Positions 1 through 8,920 of a DNA stretch of 64,000 nucleotides are shown here, piece by piece. Position 1 is the first letter of the stretch, and every line of letters begins with the position of its first letter. The DNA lies in NCBI RefSeq assembly GCF_024438035.1, contig NZ_JANFQF010000019.1, positions 1 to 64,000 on the forward strand, given 5' to 3'. A program made the translations under genes and the position numbers. Below the pieces are notes generated by a model, which was given only the letters and a program-made list of their open reading frames with translations, ran no database searches and had not been told where the DNA came from. The DNA is from Rhodococcus tibetensis (lineage in GTDB: Bacteria > Actinomycetota > Actinomycetes > Mycobacteriales > Mycobacteriaceae).

Positions 1-117
1 GTCCTCAACCGCAAGGACTTCGGCATCAGCATCGACATGCCCCTCGAAGGCGGCGGAGCCGTCGTCGGCGACAAGATCACCATCACCCTCGAAATCGAAG
101 CCGGCCTCCAGGCCTGA
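1..117 (+). CDS. YceI-like protein, C-terminal fragment
   Basis: The reading frame is open from the first base and stops at TGA 115-117, giving 38 C-terminal residues of a gene that begins outside the window. The peptide has alternating hydrophobic beta-strand character, with an FGI motif and an ending of the form DKITITLEIEA. This matches the last strands of the YceI-type lipocalin-like barrel, a family that binds polyisoprenoids or other amphiphiles. The call rests on this short tail only. A hairpin-like GC-rich stretch follows the stop, but I do not claim a terminator. Confidence 0.6.
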   Translation, partial: VLNRKDFGISIDMPLEGGGAVVGDKITITLEIEAGLQA

Positions 118-202
118 TCACCCCCAGCGTTCCTCGGATGCGCACGGCCACACCCGGTGGCCGTGCGCGTTTGTCGTATCCGCCGCGGATTACGCTGATC
201 GG

Positions 203-580
203 GTGAAGAAGTTCCTTCCCGCACTCGTCCTCGATGTCGTCCTCGTGGTCGTGTTCTGCGCCATCGGCCGCCGGAGCCACGACGAAGCCAACGCACTGAC
301 GGGACTCGTCACCACGGCGTGGCCCTTCCTCAGCGGTCTCGCCGTCGGCTGGATCGCGACCGTTGCGCTGTACCGCGACAAGTTCGATGCGTTCCTGATC
401 GTGCCGACCGGGCTGCTGGTGTGGTTCTCGACGCTGGTGGTAGGCATGCTGCTTCGGGTCGTCAGCGGTCAGGGCACGGCATTCAGTTTCATCCTGGTGG
501 CGGCCACTGTTCTGGCGGTATTCCTCCTCGGTTGGCGTGCGGCCCTGAGGGCCATCGCGAAGGTACGCACCCACAGCTGA
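203..580 (+). CDS. DUF3054-type membrane protein
   Basis: A 125-residue hydrophobic protein starting at GTG 203. It has four probable membrane helices, at about residues 5-22, 35-56, 64-87 and 94-112, joined by short loops, and ends in a basic tail. Length, helix count and the WPFLSGLAVGW segment fit the actinobacterial DUF3054 family, whose function is unknown. It lies 60 bases before the peptide transporter gene on the same strand, so the two could be cotranscribed. I see no catalytic motif. Confidence 0.7.
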   Translation: MKKFLPALVLDVVLVVVFCAIGRRSHDEANALTGLVTTAWPFLSGLAVGWIATVALYRDKFDAFLIVPTGLLVWFSTLVVGMLLRVVSGQGTAFSFILVAATVLAVFLLGWRAALRAIAKVRTHS

Positions 581-640
581 GCAGCAGCGAATCCGCCGCG
601 TCGCCGCCCGAACCGACGGGTGAAGTGGGACAGTCGTTGC

Positions 641-2113
641 ATGAGTGACACCATCGATCCGCGGCAGGACGAGAAGAAGGCCGACACCGGGTTCTTCGGC
701 CAACCGTTCGCCCTCGCGAACCTGTTCGGCGTGGAGATGTGGGAGAGGTTCTCGTTCTACGGGATGCAAGGCATCCTGATCTACTACCTCTACTATTCGG
801 CGGCCGACGGCGGTCTCGGCATCTCCGAAGCCTCGGCCACCAGCATCGTCGGCGCCTACGGCGGCACGGTGTACCTCTCGACGATCCTCGGGGCGTGGAT
901 CGCCGACCGGCTCCTCGGCTCGGAACGCACGCTGTTCTACAGCGCGGTGCTCGTCATGCTCGGACACATCGCCCTGGCCGTCTTCCCCGGCCTGTGGGGT
1001 GTCGGGGTCGGACTCGTCTGCGTCGCCTTCGGCAGCGGCGGCCTCAAGGCCAACGCGACTTCGCTGGTCGGCGACCTCTACGACGAGCACGACGAGCGCC
1101 GCGACGCCGGGTTCTCCATCTTCTACATGGGCATCAACCTCGGCGCCCTGGTCGGCCCCCTCCTCACCGGCTGGGCACAGGACGCCCTCGGTTTCCACGC
1201 CGGTTTCGCGCTCGCAGCGGTCGGTATGGCACTCGGCCTCGTGCAGTACACGCTGGGCCGCAAGCATCTGCACGGTATCGGTGCGTCCGCCCCCAATCCG
1301 CTTCCGTCGGACCAGCGCACCAAGTGGATCGCCATCGCCGCCGCAGCAGTGGTCGTAATCGCTGCGGCATCCCTGACCGGTATGGTCACCACGAGCAATA
1401 TGTCGGACGTCGTCGTGGCACTCACTGTCGTCGCGGCCATCGGCTACTTTGCCGTCATTCTGTCGAGTCGACGCGTCACCGCGATCGAGCGGAGCCGGGT
1501 CTACGCGTTCATTCCGATGTTCATCGCGAGCGCCGTCTTCTGGTCGCTGTTCCAGCAGCAGTTCACCATGGTGGCTCTCTTCGCCGACAAAGTACTCGAC
1601 CGCAACCTGTTCGGATGGGACTTCCCGCCGTCCTGGGTGCAATCGATCAACCCGGTCTTCATCATCATCTTCGCGGGCGTCTTCGCGGCCATGTGGACAA
1701 AACTCGGGCCGCGCCAGCCGTCGTCCCCCATCAAGTTCGCGGCGGGCACCATCATCATGGGCCTGGCGTTCCTGGCGTTCATTCCGATGTCCGGCGGCGG
1801 CGCCAACAGTGCCCCGTTACTCGGGTTGTGCGGCATCCTTCTGCTGTTCACCTTCGCGGAACTGTTCCTGTCACCGGTCGGGTTGTCGCTCTCGACCAAG
1901 CTCGCGCCGGAGGCGTTCCACACCCAGATGGTCGCCTTGTTCTTCCTGTCCGTGGCGCTGGGTACCGCGATGGCGGGTACGTTGGCCGGCTTCTACGACG
2001 AGAACAACGAGGTCCCCTACTTCACCGCCATCGGCCTCGGGTCCATCGCGGTCGGCGTGCTGCTTGCGGTCGGATCACCGTGGATAAAGCGTCTGATGAA
2101 GGGTGTGCACTGA
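641..2113 (+). CDS. POT/PTR2-family proton-coupled oligopeptide transporter
   Basis: A major facilitator protein of 490 residues that would import di- and tripeptides with protons across the cytoplasmic membrane. The N-terminal region carries the POT signature ExxERFxxYG, here EMWERFSFYG, at about residues 29-38. It is followed by about 14 hydrophobic segments, as in bacterial DtpT-type carriers, and the length is typical. An in-frame GTG at 620 would add seven residues. I chose ATG 641 because MSDTIDPRQ looks like a natural N terminus and the GTG has no Shine-Dalgarno sequence. The next gene converges on it after 24 bases. Confidence 0.88.
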   Translation: MSDTIDPRQDEKKADTGFFGQPFALANLFGVEMWERFSFYGMQGILIYYLYYSAADGGLGISEASATSIVGAYGGTVYLSTILGAWIADRLLGSERTLFYSAVLVMLGHIALAVFPGLWGVGVGLVCVAFGSGGLKANATSLVGDLYDEHDERRDAGFSIFYMGINLGALVGPLLTGWAQDALGFHAGFALAAVGMALGLVQYTLGRKHLHGIGASAPNPLPSDQRTKWIAIAAAAVVVIAAASLTGMVTTSNMSDVVVALTVVAAIGYFAVILSSRRVTAIERSRVYAFIPMFIASAVFWSLFQQQFTMVALFADKVLDRNLFGWDFPPSWVQSINPVFIIIFAGVFAAMWTKLGPRQPSSPIKFAAGTIIMGLAFLAFIPMSGGGANSAPLLGLCGILLLFTFAELFLSPVGLSLSTKLAPEAFHTQMVALFFLSVALGTAMAGTLAGFYDENNEVPYFTAIGLGSIAVGVLLAVGSPWIKRLMKGVH

Positions 2114-2137
2114 ACCCTTCGCCCCGCACGGTTCCGC

Positions 2138-2875
2138 TCACCGCACCCACAGCCACCCGGCCAGGCCGAATCCCGCCACCGCGATCACGACACGGAGTAT
2201 CGACGGCGGTATCCGCTTGACCACCGGTGGACCGCACCAGCCTCCCGCAAGGGCACCGATCGCCATCGCTGCCGCGGCACCCCAGGAAACGGGGCCGAAC
2301 ACTGCAAAGCCGATCGCCGCCACGAGGTTGGCGATTCCCAGCAGGAAGCTCTTCAAGATGGTGGCGCGCCAGATCGACTCCGAAGTGAGGATCAGCGCGC
2401 TCGCCAGGAAGATCACCCCGGCCCCCGCACCGAAATAGCCGCCGTAGATTGCGACGACGAACAGCGACAGCAGGTAGGTACGCGGTAGGTCGCGCTCCCC
2501 GGCGAACGCGCGGATCCGCGGCTGCAGCAGCAGGGCAAGTGCAGCAAAAGCCACCATGAAGGGGACCACGGCCTCGAACGATCCCTCGGGGGCGCCCAGC
2601 AGGACCGCGGCCCCGACAATTCCACCGGCAGCGGAAGCCAGCACCCAGCCCCACAACTTCGGGCCCGTGTCCGCCACCTCGCGCGTCGAGTTGGACAGCG
2701 CCCCTACACCGACGGCCACCATCGCGACGGTGTTGGTGACGTTCGCGGTCACGGGCGGCAAACCCACTGCGAGCAGGGCTGGGTACGACACGATGGAGGC
2801 CAGGCCGGTGACGAAGCCGACCAGTCCCGCGAAGAACCCTGCTATGACGAGTAGACCGATATCGAGCAGGGGCAC
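2138..2875 (-). CDS. TauE/SafE-family sulfite exporter-like permease
   Basis: A 245-residue integral membrane protein starting at GTG 2873-2875. It has two halves of about four helices each, and the Gly-rich first helix contains the GLVGFVTGLA motif characteristic of TauE/SafE (DUF81). Family members export sulfite, sulfonates or other small organic anions. The substrate here cannot be read from the sequence. It is convergent with the peptide transporter, and the two stops are only 24 bases apart. The next minus-strand gene lies on the other side of its start. Confidence 0.82.
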   Translation of the reverse strand: MPLLDIGLLVIAGFFAGLVGFVTGLASIVSYPALLAVGLPPVTANVTNTVAMVAVGVGALSNSTREVADTGPKLWGWVLASAAGGIVGAAVLLGAPEGSFEAVVPFMVAFAALALLLQPRIRAFAGERDLPRTYLLSLFVVAIYGGYFGAGAGVIFLASALILTSESIWRATILKSFLLGIANLVAAIGFAVFGPVSWGAAAAMAIGALAGGWCGPPVVKRIPPSILRVVIAVAGFGLAGWLWVR

Positions 2876-2943
2876 AGGGTAGAAACTTACCCTTGCGTAC
2901 TTACTCCTTCAGCGCGCCGCCTCACACCGGTTCGGAAGTGGCG

Positions 2944-4653
2944 TCAGCTCGCCGGCTTCGCCATCTCACGGAACAGCATGTCGGTCATCTTCACCGCGCG
3001 GTCGCCACCGTCCGCGTCGGCGACGAACACCGCGAAGGCGAGGTCTCCGCGGGATCCGTAGAACCAGCGGTCATCGCCGCTGGCCCCGTTCATGCCGATC
3101 AGGTCGGGGTAGCCGTTCAGCAGGGAAGCACCGCCGCGCACGACGTTGTCCCGCATCATCGCGCGCAGCTGATCGGTGACGTTCGGGGGAAGCGGCTGGG
3201 CTGCCGCGTCGGTGGTCCCCGGCTGCCCCTGCACGATCATCGGCGCAGGCGCGCTGCCCCGGGCAATCGAGGCCGCCACCATGGCCATCCCGAACGGTGT
3301 CACCGCAGGCAGGTCGTCGTTCTTGCGGTTCATCACCTGGTTCATTCCCGACTGGTCGGCGGTGAACACCGCGGTCTGCTGGTCGAGTCCGGGAACCTTG
3401 TAGTTCATTCCGAGACCGAGCTGGTTTCCCGCCTTCGCGATGTCCTCCATCGACAGCGACGACGGGTCTACACCCTTCTGCAGTCCGGCGGCCTTCTTCA
3501 CCAGATCGAGATTCGACCCGGCCGGGTACAAACCCTCGAAAGTGATCGGCCCCTGTTCCATCGCCTGGTTGTTCTGCGCCGCGGCGAGCACGGCTCCGGT
3601 GGACGGCTGAATCGCAATGATCGTAGCGGGGGTGCCCACACTGACCACCGCTTCCTCCGCGGCCAACTGCAGCCGCGAATCCATGGTGGCGGCGATATCG
3701 GGTCCGGGTGGACCCTGGAATCCTGCCTGCGGGATCAGCGTGCCATCCGGATCGACGAGGTGGACGGCCCAGCCGGCAGTGGCGTCGCGGTTGGCTTGCC
3801 ACACCTTCCGCAGGGGGTCGAGGAGCGGCGTCGTGATGCGCCGATCGGCCGTGATCAGTTTCGGCGTCTTGATCACCACGACACCGGGGATGTTCAAGTC
3901 CTCCTCGAGGTACAGGTAGTCCTGATCGCGCAGGAGGACTGCGGTGACCTGCTCTCCCGGTTTCTGGGCCAGGTCGGCCATCATCGTGTCTGCCGTCACC
4001 AGCGGAGCCACCGGTTCGAGAACCTCGGCCAGGCGGCGGGTGGTCGCGACGGGATCGGACATCGTGGCCGGATCGAGAGTGACGGCGTTGATGGTCTGCT
4101 CGTTCATCAAGAGTGCACCGGCGGCATCGAAAATTCTGGGCGGAGCGGCGTCCGTCCTGTCGTAGCGGACGATACGCCCGTTACCGAGGTCGGGAGCGAG
4201 GATCGACGGATCCCACGAAATGCGCCAGCCCACCGACAGATTCCGCACTCCGCCCTGAACCTGATAGCTCCAATCCTTGCCCTCACCGAAATTCCAGGCG
4301 GCACCGAGGGTGAAGAACCCGGAGTCGGAGCCGAGGTCCATGAATTGTGTGAGGTCGAACTGGGCGTCCTCAGGTTTCAATCCGTCGAACATCTGTTGAA
4401 TTGCCGACTCCGCAGCGTTGGGATACGAAGTGTGCGCAGCAGCAGCAGCTGCATCGCGCTCGTTCAGCGCTTCGACGAAATCTGCGACGACCGACTGCGC
4501 GTCGGCCTCTTCTTTTGCCATCACGCAGGATGCCAGAACAACCGCTGATATCACAGCTGTAACGAGGGCGATCACGTATTTGTTGCGGCGTCCAAGCGAT
4601 CGTCCATTCCCCATGTCCACCATCTTGCTTTCAGTCACATGCGTAACAAGCAC
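2944..4653 (-). CDS. Catalytically degenerate penicillin-binding-protein-like lipoprotein
   Basis: A tandem paralogue of the next gene, 569 residues from a GTG at 4653; ATG 4623 or 4614 are also plausible starts. It has a lipobox ending in Cys43 (VVLASC), an NTF2-like MecA_N-type domain at about residues 50-160, and a transpeptidase-like domain from about 295. The active-site motifs are gone. SxxK is SNLD (380-383), the segment carrying SxN is missing (about 45 residues shorter than the paralogue), and KTG has become MNG (521-523). The fold around the motifs is still conserved (FGMAMVAASIARGSAPAPMIV-like block near 454). It is probably an envelope-anchored regulatory or scaffold pseudoenzyme, not a transpeptidase. 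Confidence 0.8.
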   Translation of the reverse strand: MLVTHVTESKMVDMGNGRSLGRRNKYVIALVTAVISAVVLASCVMAKEEADAQSVVADFVEALNERDAAAAAAHTSYPNAAESAIQQMFDGLKPEDAQFDLTQFMDLGSDSGFFTLGAAWNFGEGKDWSYQVQGGVRNLSVGWRISWDPSILAPDLGNGRIVRYDRTDAAPPRIFDAAGALLMNEQTINAVTLDPATMSDPVATTRRLAEVLEPVAPLVTADTMMADLAQKPGEQVTAVLLRDQDYLYLEEDLNIPGVVVIKTPKLITADRRITTPLLDPLRKVWQANRDATAGWAVHLVDPDGTLIPQAGFQGPPGPDIAATMDSRLQLAAEEAVVSVGTPATIIAIQPSTGAVLAAAQNNQAMEQGPITFEGLYPAGSNLDLVKKAAGLQKGVDPSSLSMEDIAKAGNQLGLGMNYKVPGLDQQTAVFTADQSGMNQVMNRKNDDLPAVTPFGMAMVAASIARGSAPAPMIVQGQPGTTDAAAQPLPPNVTDQLRAMMRDNVVRGGASLLNGYPDLIGMNGASGDDRWFYGSRGDLAFAVFVADADGGDRAVKMTDMLFREMAKPAS

Positions 4654-4720
4654 AACATGCCTACGAAGGAGTTACGGTTGAGCCACAACTTATCTCGTCG
4701 AGCACGCTCGCCGAACCGGT

Positions 4721-6550
4721 TTAACGCAGAAAACGCCCCGCAGCCTGCACAGCTGGGGCAGAACTGTCCCCTGTGGCAACAAATACCGCGAATGCCAGAT
4801 CGTCCTTGATCCCGACGAACCAACCGTGGGCCGGGCCGTTTCCGGACTCCGCCGTACCGGTTTTTCCGAGAAGTCCCGGAATGTCCTGCAGCGCAGTGGC
4901 GGTACCTCCGGTCACGGTTTCACGCATCATCGTCCGAAGATCCGCGGTCACTTCGGCGGGTACGGCCGGAGCCGAACGATCGGCAGTTCCCGGCTGCCCC
5001 GCCACGATCATGGGCGCCGGAGTGGAACCGCGGGCGATCGAGGCGGCGACCAACGCCATCCCGAAGGGGGACGCGGTCACCTGACCCTGACCGATCGCCG
5101 ACTCGACACGGGCCGCCGAGCTGTCGGCGATCGGTACGTTCCCGGTCACCGTTGTCAATCCCGGTGTCACATAATCGACCCCGAGTCCGAACTGCAGGGC
5201 AGCGTTCTGCAACGCATCTGCCGGAAGCCCCACAGCCAATCGGCCCATCGTGGTATTGCACGAGCGGGCGAAGGCGGTGTGCAGCGGAACCTGGCCCAGG
5301 TCGAACTGATCGTCGTTGGGGATCTGCCTACCCTCGATGTTCTCGGTTCCGGGGCAGGGCAGCACGGTGTCGATGGTGGCGGCACCCGCCTGCAGGGCCG
5401 CCGAGGTCGTGACTGTCTTGAATGTGGACCCCGGCGGGTACAGGCCGGTCAGCGCGATCGGGCCGAGCGCGTCGGCGGGTGCGTTCTGCGCGACTGCCAG
5501 CACGGCACCCGTGGACGGCTGCAGAGCGACGATTGCGGCCTGCTGCGGCATGTCTGCCAGAGCCCGCTCGGCCGCCGTCTGCATCGGAAGGTCGAGGGTG
5601 GTCGCGATGTCGGGGGCCACGGGCCCGTCCTCCCCCGCGATGCTCTCGGCGGAACCGTCGGGCGACACCAGCTGCACGGCCCATCCGGCCGAGGCGTCCT
5701 GCCCTTGCTGCCACAGGTCGGCGAGCCCGGACAGTGTCGGGGACGCCAGTGCCTTGTCGGTGCTCAGAAGTCGTGCCTGCGGTGCCAGCGTCACCCCGGG
5801 CAACGAAGCCAGTTGCGCCTCGATCGGCGCCAGGTCCTCTGCACGCAGACTGATCGCGGTGACGGGCTTACCCTGCGCGTCGGCTAGATCCTTCTGCAGG
5901 GATGCGGAGGTGATCGTGGGCGCGAGGGGGGACAGTAGCGCTGCGACTGCGGCAGTGTCCGCACGCTGGTCGAGGTTCACCAGCGTGACCACTTGCTCGG
6001 TGAGGATCGGCGCGCCCGACGCCGCCAGCACCTTCGGCGGACGCCCGGTTGTCGGGGTGTAGCGAATTGTTGTGTCGTTCGTGAGGCCGGGCGCGAGCAC
6101 GGCCGGGTCCCAGGTGATCTTCCAGTTTTCGCCCTGCTTGATGGCGTTCCCGCCGGTGCTGTATTTCCATTCCTGGCCCTCGGCGAATGGCCAGGTGACG
6201 TCCATCGTGAAGGTTCCCGCGTCGTCGCCCGACTCCTGTACCTCGGTACGAGTGAAGGTTCCGTCCTTGTTGCCCAGCCCGTCGTAGAGCGCAGTGATGG
6301 CGGCGGACGCGGCGGCAGGGTCGGTGGTGAGTGCCGCGGCCGCCTGTATGTCGTCGCCGTTCAATGCGTCGATGAATTCCTGTGTGACGGTGTCCGGCTG
6401 ATCCGGTCCGAAGAGGCCACACGCGGAGAGCACCATCGCGAGGACGGCTACTCCGGCGGCGGCCTTACGGGTGGGGCCCGTGGGACTGCGACGAACGGTT
6501 GAGGTGCGCACCCAATCGATCATGCCTGAGATGCTGGCGGTGCTCGACAC
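4721..6550 (-). CDS. Penicillin-binding protein (class B-like transpeptidase lipoprotein)
   Basis: A 609-residue exported enzyme that would cross-link peptidoglycan stems. It has a lipobox with Cys44 (VLSAC), a MecA_N/NTF2-like domain (about 50-155), a dimerisation-type linker domain, and a C-terminal transpeptidase domain. All three motifs are present: STFK (375-378), SCN (430-432) and KTG (563-565). The M10 start (MIDWVRTS) is an alternative that leaves the signal intact. Architecture and motifs fit the MecA-like PBPs of mycolic-acid actinobacteria. It lies 67 bases upstream of its degenerate paralogue on the same strand, so the two are likely transcribed together. Confidence 0.88.
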   Translation of the reverse strand: MSSTASISGMIDWVRTSTVRRSPTGPTRKAAAGVAVLAMVLSACGLFGPDQPDTVTQEFIDALNGDDIQAAAALTTDPAAASAAITALYDGLGNKDGTFTRTEVQESGDDAGTFTMDVTWPFAEGQEWKYSTGGNAIKQGENWKITWDPAVLAPGLTNDTTIRYTPTTGRPPKVLAASGAPILTEQVVTLVNLDQRADTAAVAALLSPLAPTITSASLQKDLADAQGKPVTAISLRAEDLAPIEAQLASLPGVTLAPQARLLSTDKALASPTLSGLADLWQQGQDASAGWAVQLVSPDGSAESIAGEDGPVAPDIATTLDLPMQTAAERALADMPQQAAIVALQPSTGAVLAVAQNAPADALGPIALTGLYPPGSTFKTVTTSAALQAGAATIDTVLPCPGTENIEGRQIPNDDQFDLGQVPLHTAFARSCNTTMGRLAVGLPADALQNAALQFGLGVDYVTPGLTTVTGNVPIADSSAARVESAIGQGQVTASPFGMALVAASIARGSTPAPMIVAGQPGTADRSAPAVPAEVTADLRTMMRETVTGGTATALQDIPGLLGKTGTAESGNGPAHGWFVGIKDDLAFAVFVATGDSSAPAVQAAGRFLR

Positions 6551-6617
6551 AAGCGTGTAATCATGTAATCAGTGCTTCGTCAATCCGACCGGGCACCCAG
6601 GCTCCCAGGAGGACGCC

Positions 6618-7184
6618 ATGAAGAACGCCCAGGCCCCCGGAGACCGTCGTTTCGGCCGTCCCGGCGGATGGCAGCAAGCAGATGTTCCCGACGCGAGCGA
6701 CGCGGCCGACTGGTTCGGCGGACGCCTCCCCGACGACTGGTTCACCGGGCCGGCGACCGTCGAGGTCGACCGCGAGGAGATCGTCGTCGTGGGCGAGTTG
6801 CCTCCCGTCGAGTCCGGCGACTCCCCGTCGGAGGCAGCCGTCGACGGACGCATCGCCCGATTCCGCGAAACCACTCGAGCCGACAGGATGCGCATCGCTG
6901 CCGAGGCCGAACTCCGCTACGGGCGGAAGGTGGCGTGGGGGGTCACCCTCGACGGCCGCCGGTCGCTCTTCACTCACCTCGCCGTCCCGGTGATGACCCG
7001 ACTCCGGCAACCCGAGCGCAAGGTCCTCGACACACTGGTCGACGCCGGGGTGGCGCGGTCGCGCTCGGACGCCCTGATGTGGACGGTTCGGCTCGCGGGC
7101 AAACACAGTGAACAATGGCTCACCGAACTGCGCGAGGCGATGGCGAAGGTGGACGAACTGCGTGCGGACGGCCCGCAGATTTAA
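6618..7184 (+). CDS. Conserved actinobacterial hypothetical protein
   Basis: A soluble 188-residue protein with no signal peptide or membrane segment. It starts at ATG 6618 after an AGGAGG-like site (CAGGAGGACGCC). The first half is acidic and low in structure. The C-terminal part (about 135-185) is helical with a motif RSRSDALMWTVRL, which faintly resembles a ribbon-helix-helix DNA-binding segment. That resemblance is weak and I do not assign a function. It stands alone, divergent from the PBP pair and 142 bases before the ABC-F gene. Confidence 0.65.
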   Translation: MKNAQAPGDRRFGRPGGWQQADVPDASDAADWFGGRLPDDWFTGPATVEVDREEIVVVGELPPVESGDSPSEAAVDGRIARFRETTRADRMRIAAEAELRYGRKVAWGVTLDGRRSLFTHLAVPVMTRLRQPERKVLDTLVDAGVARSRSDALMWTVRLAGKHSEQWLTELREAMAKVDELRADGPQI

Positions 7185-7189
7185 TTCGA

Positions 7190-7320
7190 TTGCGGCGACA
7201 TCGGGTGGGGCCCTACCCTGACCCTCACCCGATGCGCACAGGTCGCGTCAGACGAAAGGACATGGGCCGTTGCTCCTGACGAGGTAGTTCCGCGAGTCTT
7301 CATCCGCACACACCTCGGAG
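7190..7320 (+). promoter_or_regulatory. Promoter and possible attenuating leader of the ABC-F gene
   Basis: TTGCGG (7190-7195) and TACCCT (7214-7219), 18 bases apart, look like a sigma-70-type promoter. Transcription would begin just upstream of a 15-codon reading frame at 7232-7279. Downstream, CGAGGT (7280-7285) can pair with ACCTCG (7312-7317), and the right arm abuts the GGAG ribosome site (7317-7320) of the ABC-F gene. Drug-resistance ABC-F genes are often controlled by translated leaders of this kind. That this one works the same way is inference. Confidence 0.4.
7232..7279 (+). CDS. Possible 15-residue leader peptide upstream of ABC-F gene
   Basis: ATG 7232 to TGA 7277-7279 encodes MRTGRVRRKDMGRCS, rich in arginine. 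A second in-frame ATG lies at 7262 behind AAAGGA. There is no clear ribosome site before 7232, but the predicted transcript start is so close that it could be translated leaderless. Too short for statistical support; the position and the hairpin that follows are the only arguments. Confidence 0.35.
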   Translation: MRTGRVRRKDMGRCS

Positions 7321-7326
7321 TACTCC

Positions 7327-8907
7327 ATGGCCCAGTCATATTTGTCCCTGTCCGATCTCACGTTCTCGTGGCCTGACGGCGACCCGGTCTGCGACGGCGT
7401 GGACGCCGTGTTCGGTTCGGGCCGTACCGGCGTGGTCGGTCTCAACGGCACGGGAAAGTCCACGCTGCTCCGCCTGATCGCCGGCCTGTTGCAGCCCGAC
7501 CGGGGGTCGATCGTCACGCGGGGCGAGGTGGCCTATCTGCCGCAGGACATCACTCTCGATCCGAATCTGCGGGTAGACCGCATTCTGGGTATCGCCGATC
7601 TTCGCGACGCGCTGCACCGCATCGAATCCGGAGTGGGCACACCTGAGGATTTCGACGCCGCCCAGGGTCGCTGGGACATCGAAGAACGCGCGGTTTCCAC
7701 CCTGCACAAACTCGGGCTCGAACGAGTGCTCGGGTCCGCGAGGGACCTCGATCGCACTGTCGGCACACTGTCCGGGGGTGAGACGGTTCTACTCGGCCTC
7801 ACCGCGGAACTGTTGACCGAACCGGAGATACTCCTACTCGACGAGCCCACGAACAATCTGGACGGGAGTTCGCGACGCAGGCTCTACTCGGTGGTCGAGC
7901 AGTTCTCGGGCACGATGCTGGTGGTCAGCCACGACCGTGACCTGCTCGACCTGATGGACGCCACCGCGGAACTGCGCGGCGGCAGCATCCGCATGTTCGG
8001 CGGCAACTTCAGCGCCTATCAGGCAATCGTCGAGGCGGAACAGGAAGCTGCACTGGCTGCGGTGCGGGACGCGCGCGGGGACGTGCAGAAGCAGAAACGG
8101 GAGCTCGTCGAGGCGCGCATCAAACTGGATAGGCGGAAACGCTACGGGCAGAAGATGTTCGAGAACAAGCGCGAACCGAAGATTGTGATGGGCATGCGGA
8201 AGCGGCAAGCCCAGGAATCGGCGGGAAAGTTGCGGAACAACCACATCGCCAAGGTCGACGATGCCAAGGAGTCGTTGACCGAAGCCGAGAGCGCCGTCCG
8301 GGACGACCGCGAGGTGCGGATCGAACTTCCCGACACCGAGGTGCATTCGGGCCAGGAGGTGATCTCGGTGCAGGACGTGGAACTCGTCAGCAGACAACGG
8401 GTGTCGCTGCACGTCGTCGGACCTGAGCGGATCGCACTGGTCGGGCGCAACGGTGTGGGCAAGACGACGCTGCTCGACGCGATCGTGGAGGCGGGACCGC
8501 GTGTACCGTTCCGGTCCCTGCCGCAACGACTCGACGTATTCGACGAAGAGCTGACGGTGGCGCAGAATGTCGCCGCCGCGGCGCCACACGCCTCACAAGA
8601 GCAGATCCGCGCGCAGCTGGCTCGATTCCTCTTCCGCGGCAATGACTCCGACGTCCTCGCCTCGGCGTTGTCCGGCGGCGAACGGCTGCGGGCAGCTCTC
8701 GCAACGATCTTGCTGGCCGAACCTGCGCCTCGCCTGCTACTGCTGGACGAGCCGACCAACAATCTCGATCTCCCGAGTCTGTCGCATCTCACGCAGGCGC
8801 TCCGCAGTTTCCGGGGGGCATTGATCGTGGTGAGTCACGACCGGCGATTCCTCGAGGACATCGGGGTGACGCGGCGGCTCGAACTCACCGAAGACGGGCT
8901 GATCTAG
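7327..8907 (+). CDS. ABC-F family ATPase (ribosome-associated, EttA/antibiotic-resistance type)
   Basis: A 526-residue protein with two nucleotide-binding domains and no membrane part, as in ABC-F translation factors that act at the ribosomal E site. The first Walker A is GLNGTGKST (38-46), followed by an LSGGE signature and LLLDEPTNNLD. The second domain has GRNGVGKTT, LSGGERLRAAL and again LLLDEPTNNLD. Between them lies a charged helical linker of about 80 residues rich in Lys, Arg and Glu. ATG 7327 is preceded by GGAG at a good distance. The family includes both housekeeping factors and proteins that dislodge drugs from ribosomes; the leader ahead of this gene favours the second role only weakly. 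Confidence 0.88.
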   Translation: MAQSYLSLSDLTFSWPDGDPVCDGVDAVFGSGRTGVVGLNGTGKSTLLRLIAGLLQPDRGSIVTRGEVAYLPQDITLDPNLRVDRILGIADLRDALHRIESGVGTPEDFDAAQGRWDIEERAVSTLHKLGLERVLGSARDLDRTVGTLSGGETVLLGLTAELLTEPEILLLDEPTNNLDGSSRRRLYSVVEQFSGTMLVVSHDRDLLDLMDATAELRGGSIRMFGGNFSAYQAIVEAEQEAALAAVRDARGDVQKQKRELVEARIKLDRRKRYGQKMFENKREPKIVMGMRKRQAQESAGKLRNNHIAKVDDAKESLTEAESAVRDDREVRIELPDTEVHSGQEVISVQDVELVSRQRVSLHVVGPERIALVGRNGVGKTTLLDAIVEAGPRVPFRSLPQRLDVFDEELTVAQNVAAAAPHASQEQIRAQLARFLFRGNDSDVLASALSGGERLRAALATILLAEPAPRLLLLDEPTNNLDLPSLSHLTQALRSFRGALIVVSHDRRFLEDIGVTRRLELTEDGLI

Positions 8908-8920
8908 ACACGTTACGAAG

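Noticed and set aside
83-1642. 519-codon minus-strand frame over the left end
   Set aside because: Antisense to the DUF3054 and POT transporter genes, which have clear families; the product is Arg/Asp/Glu-rich shadow sequence.
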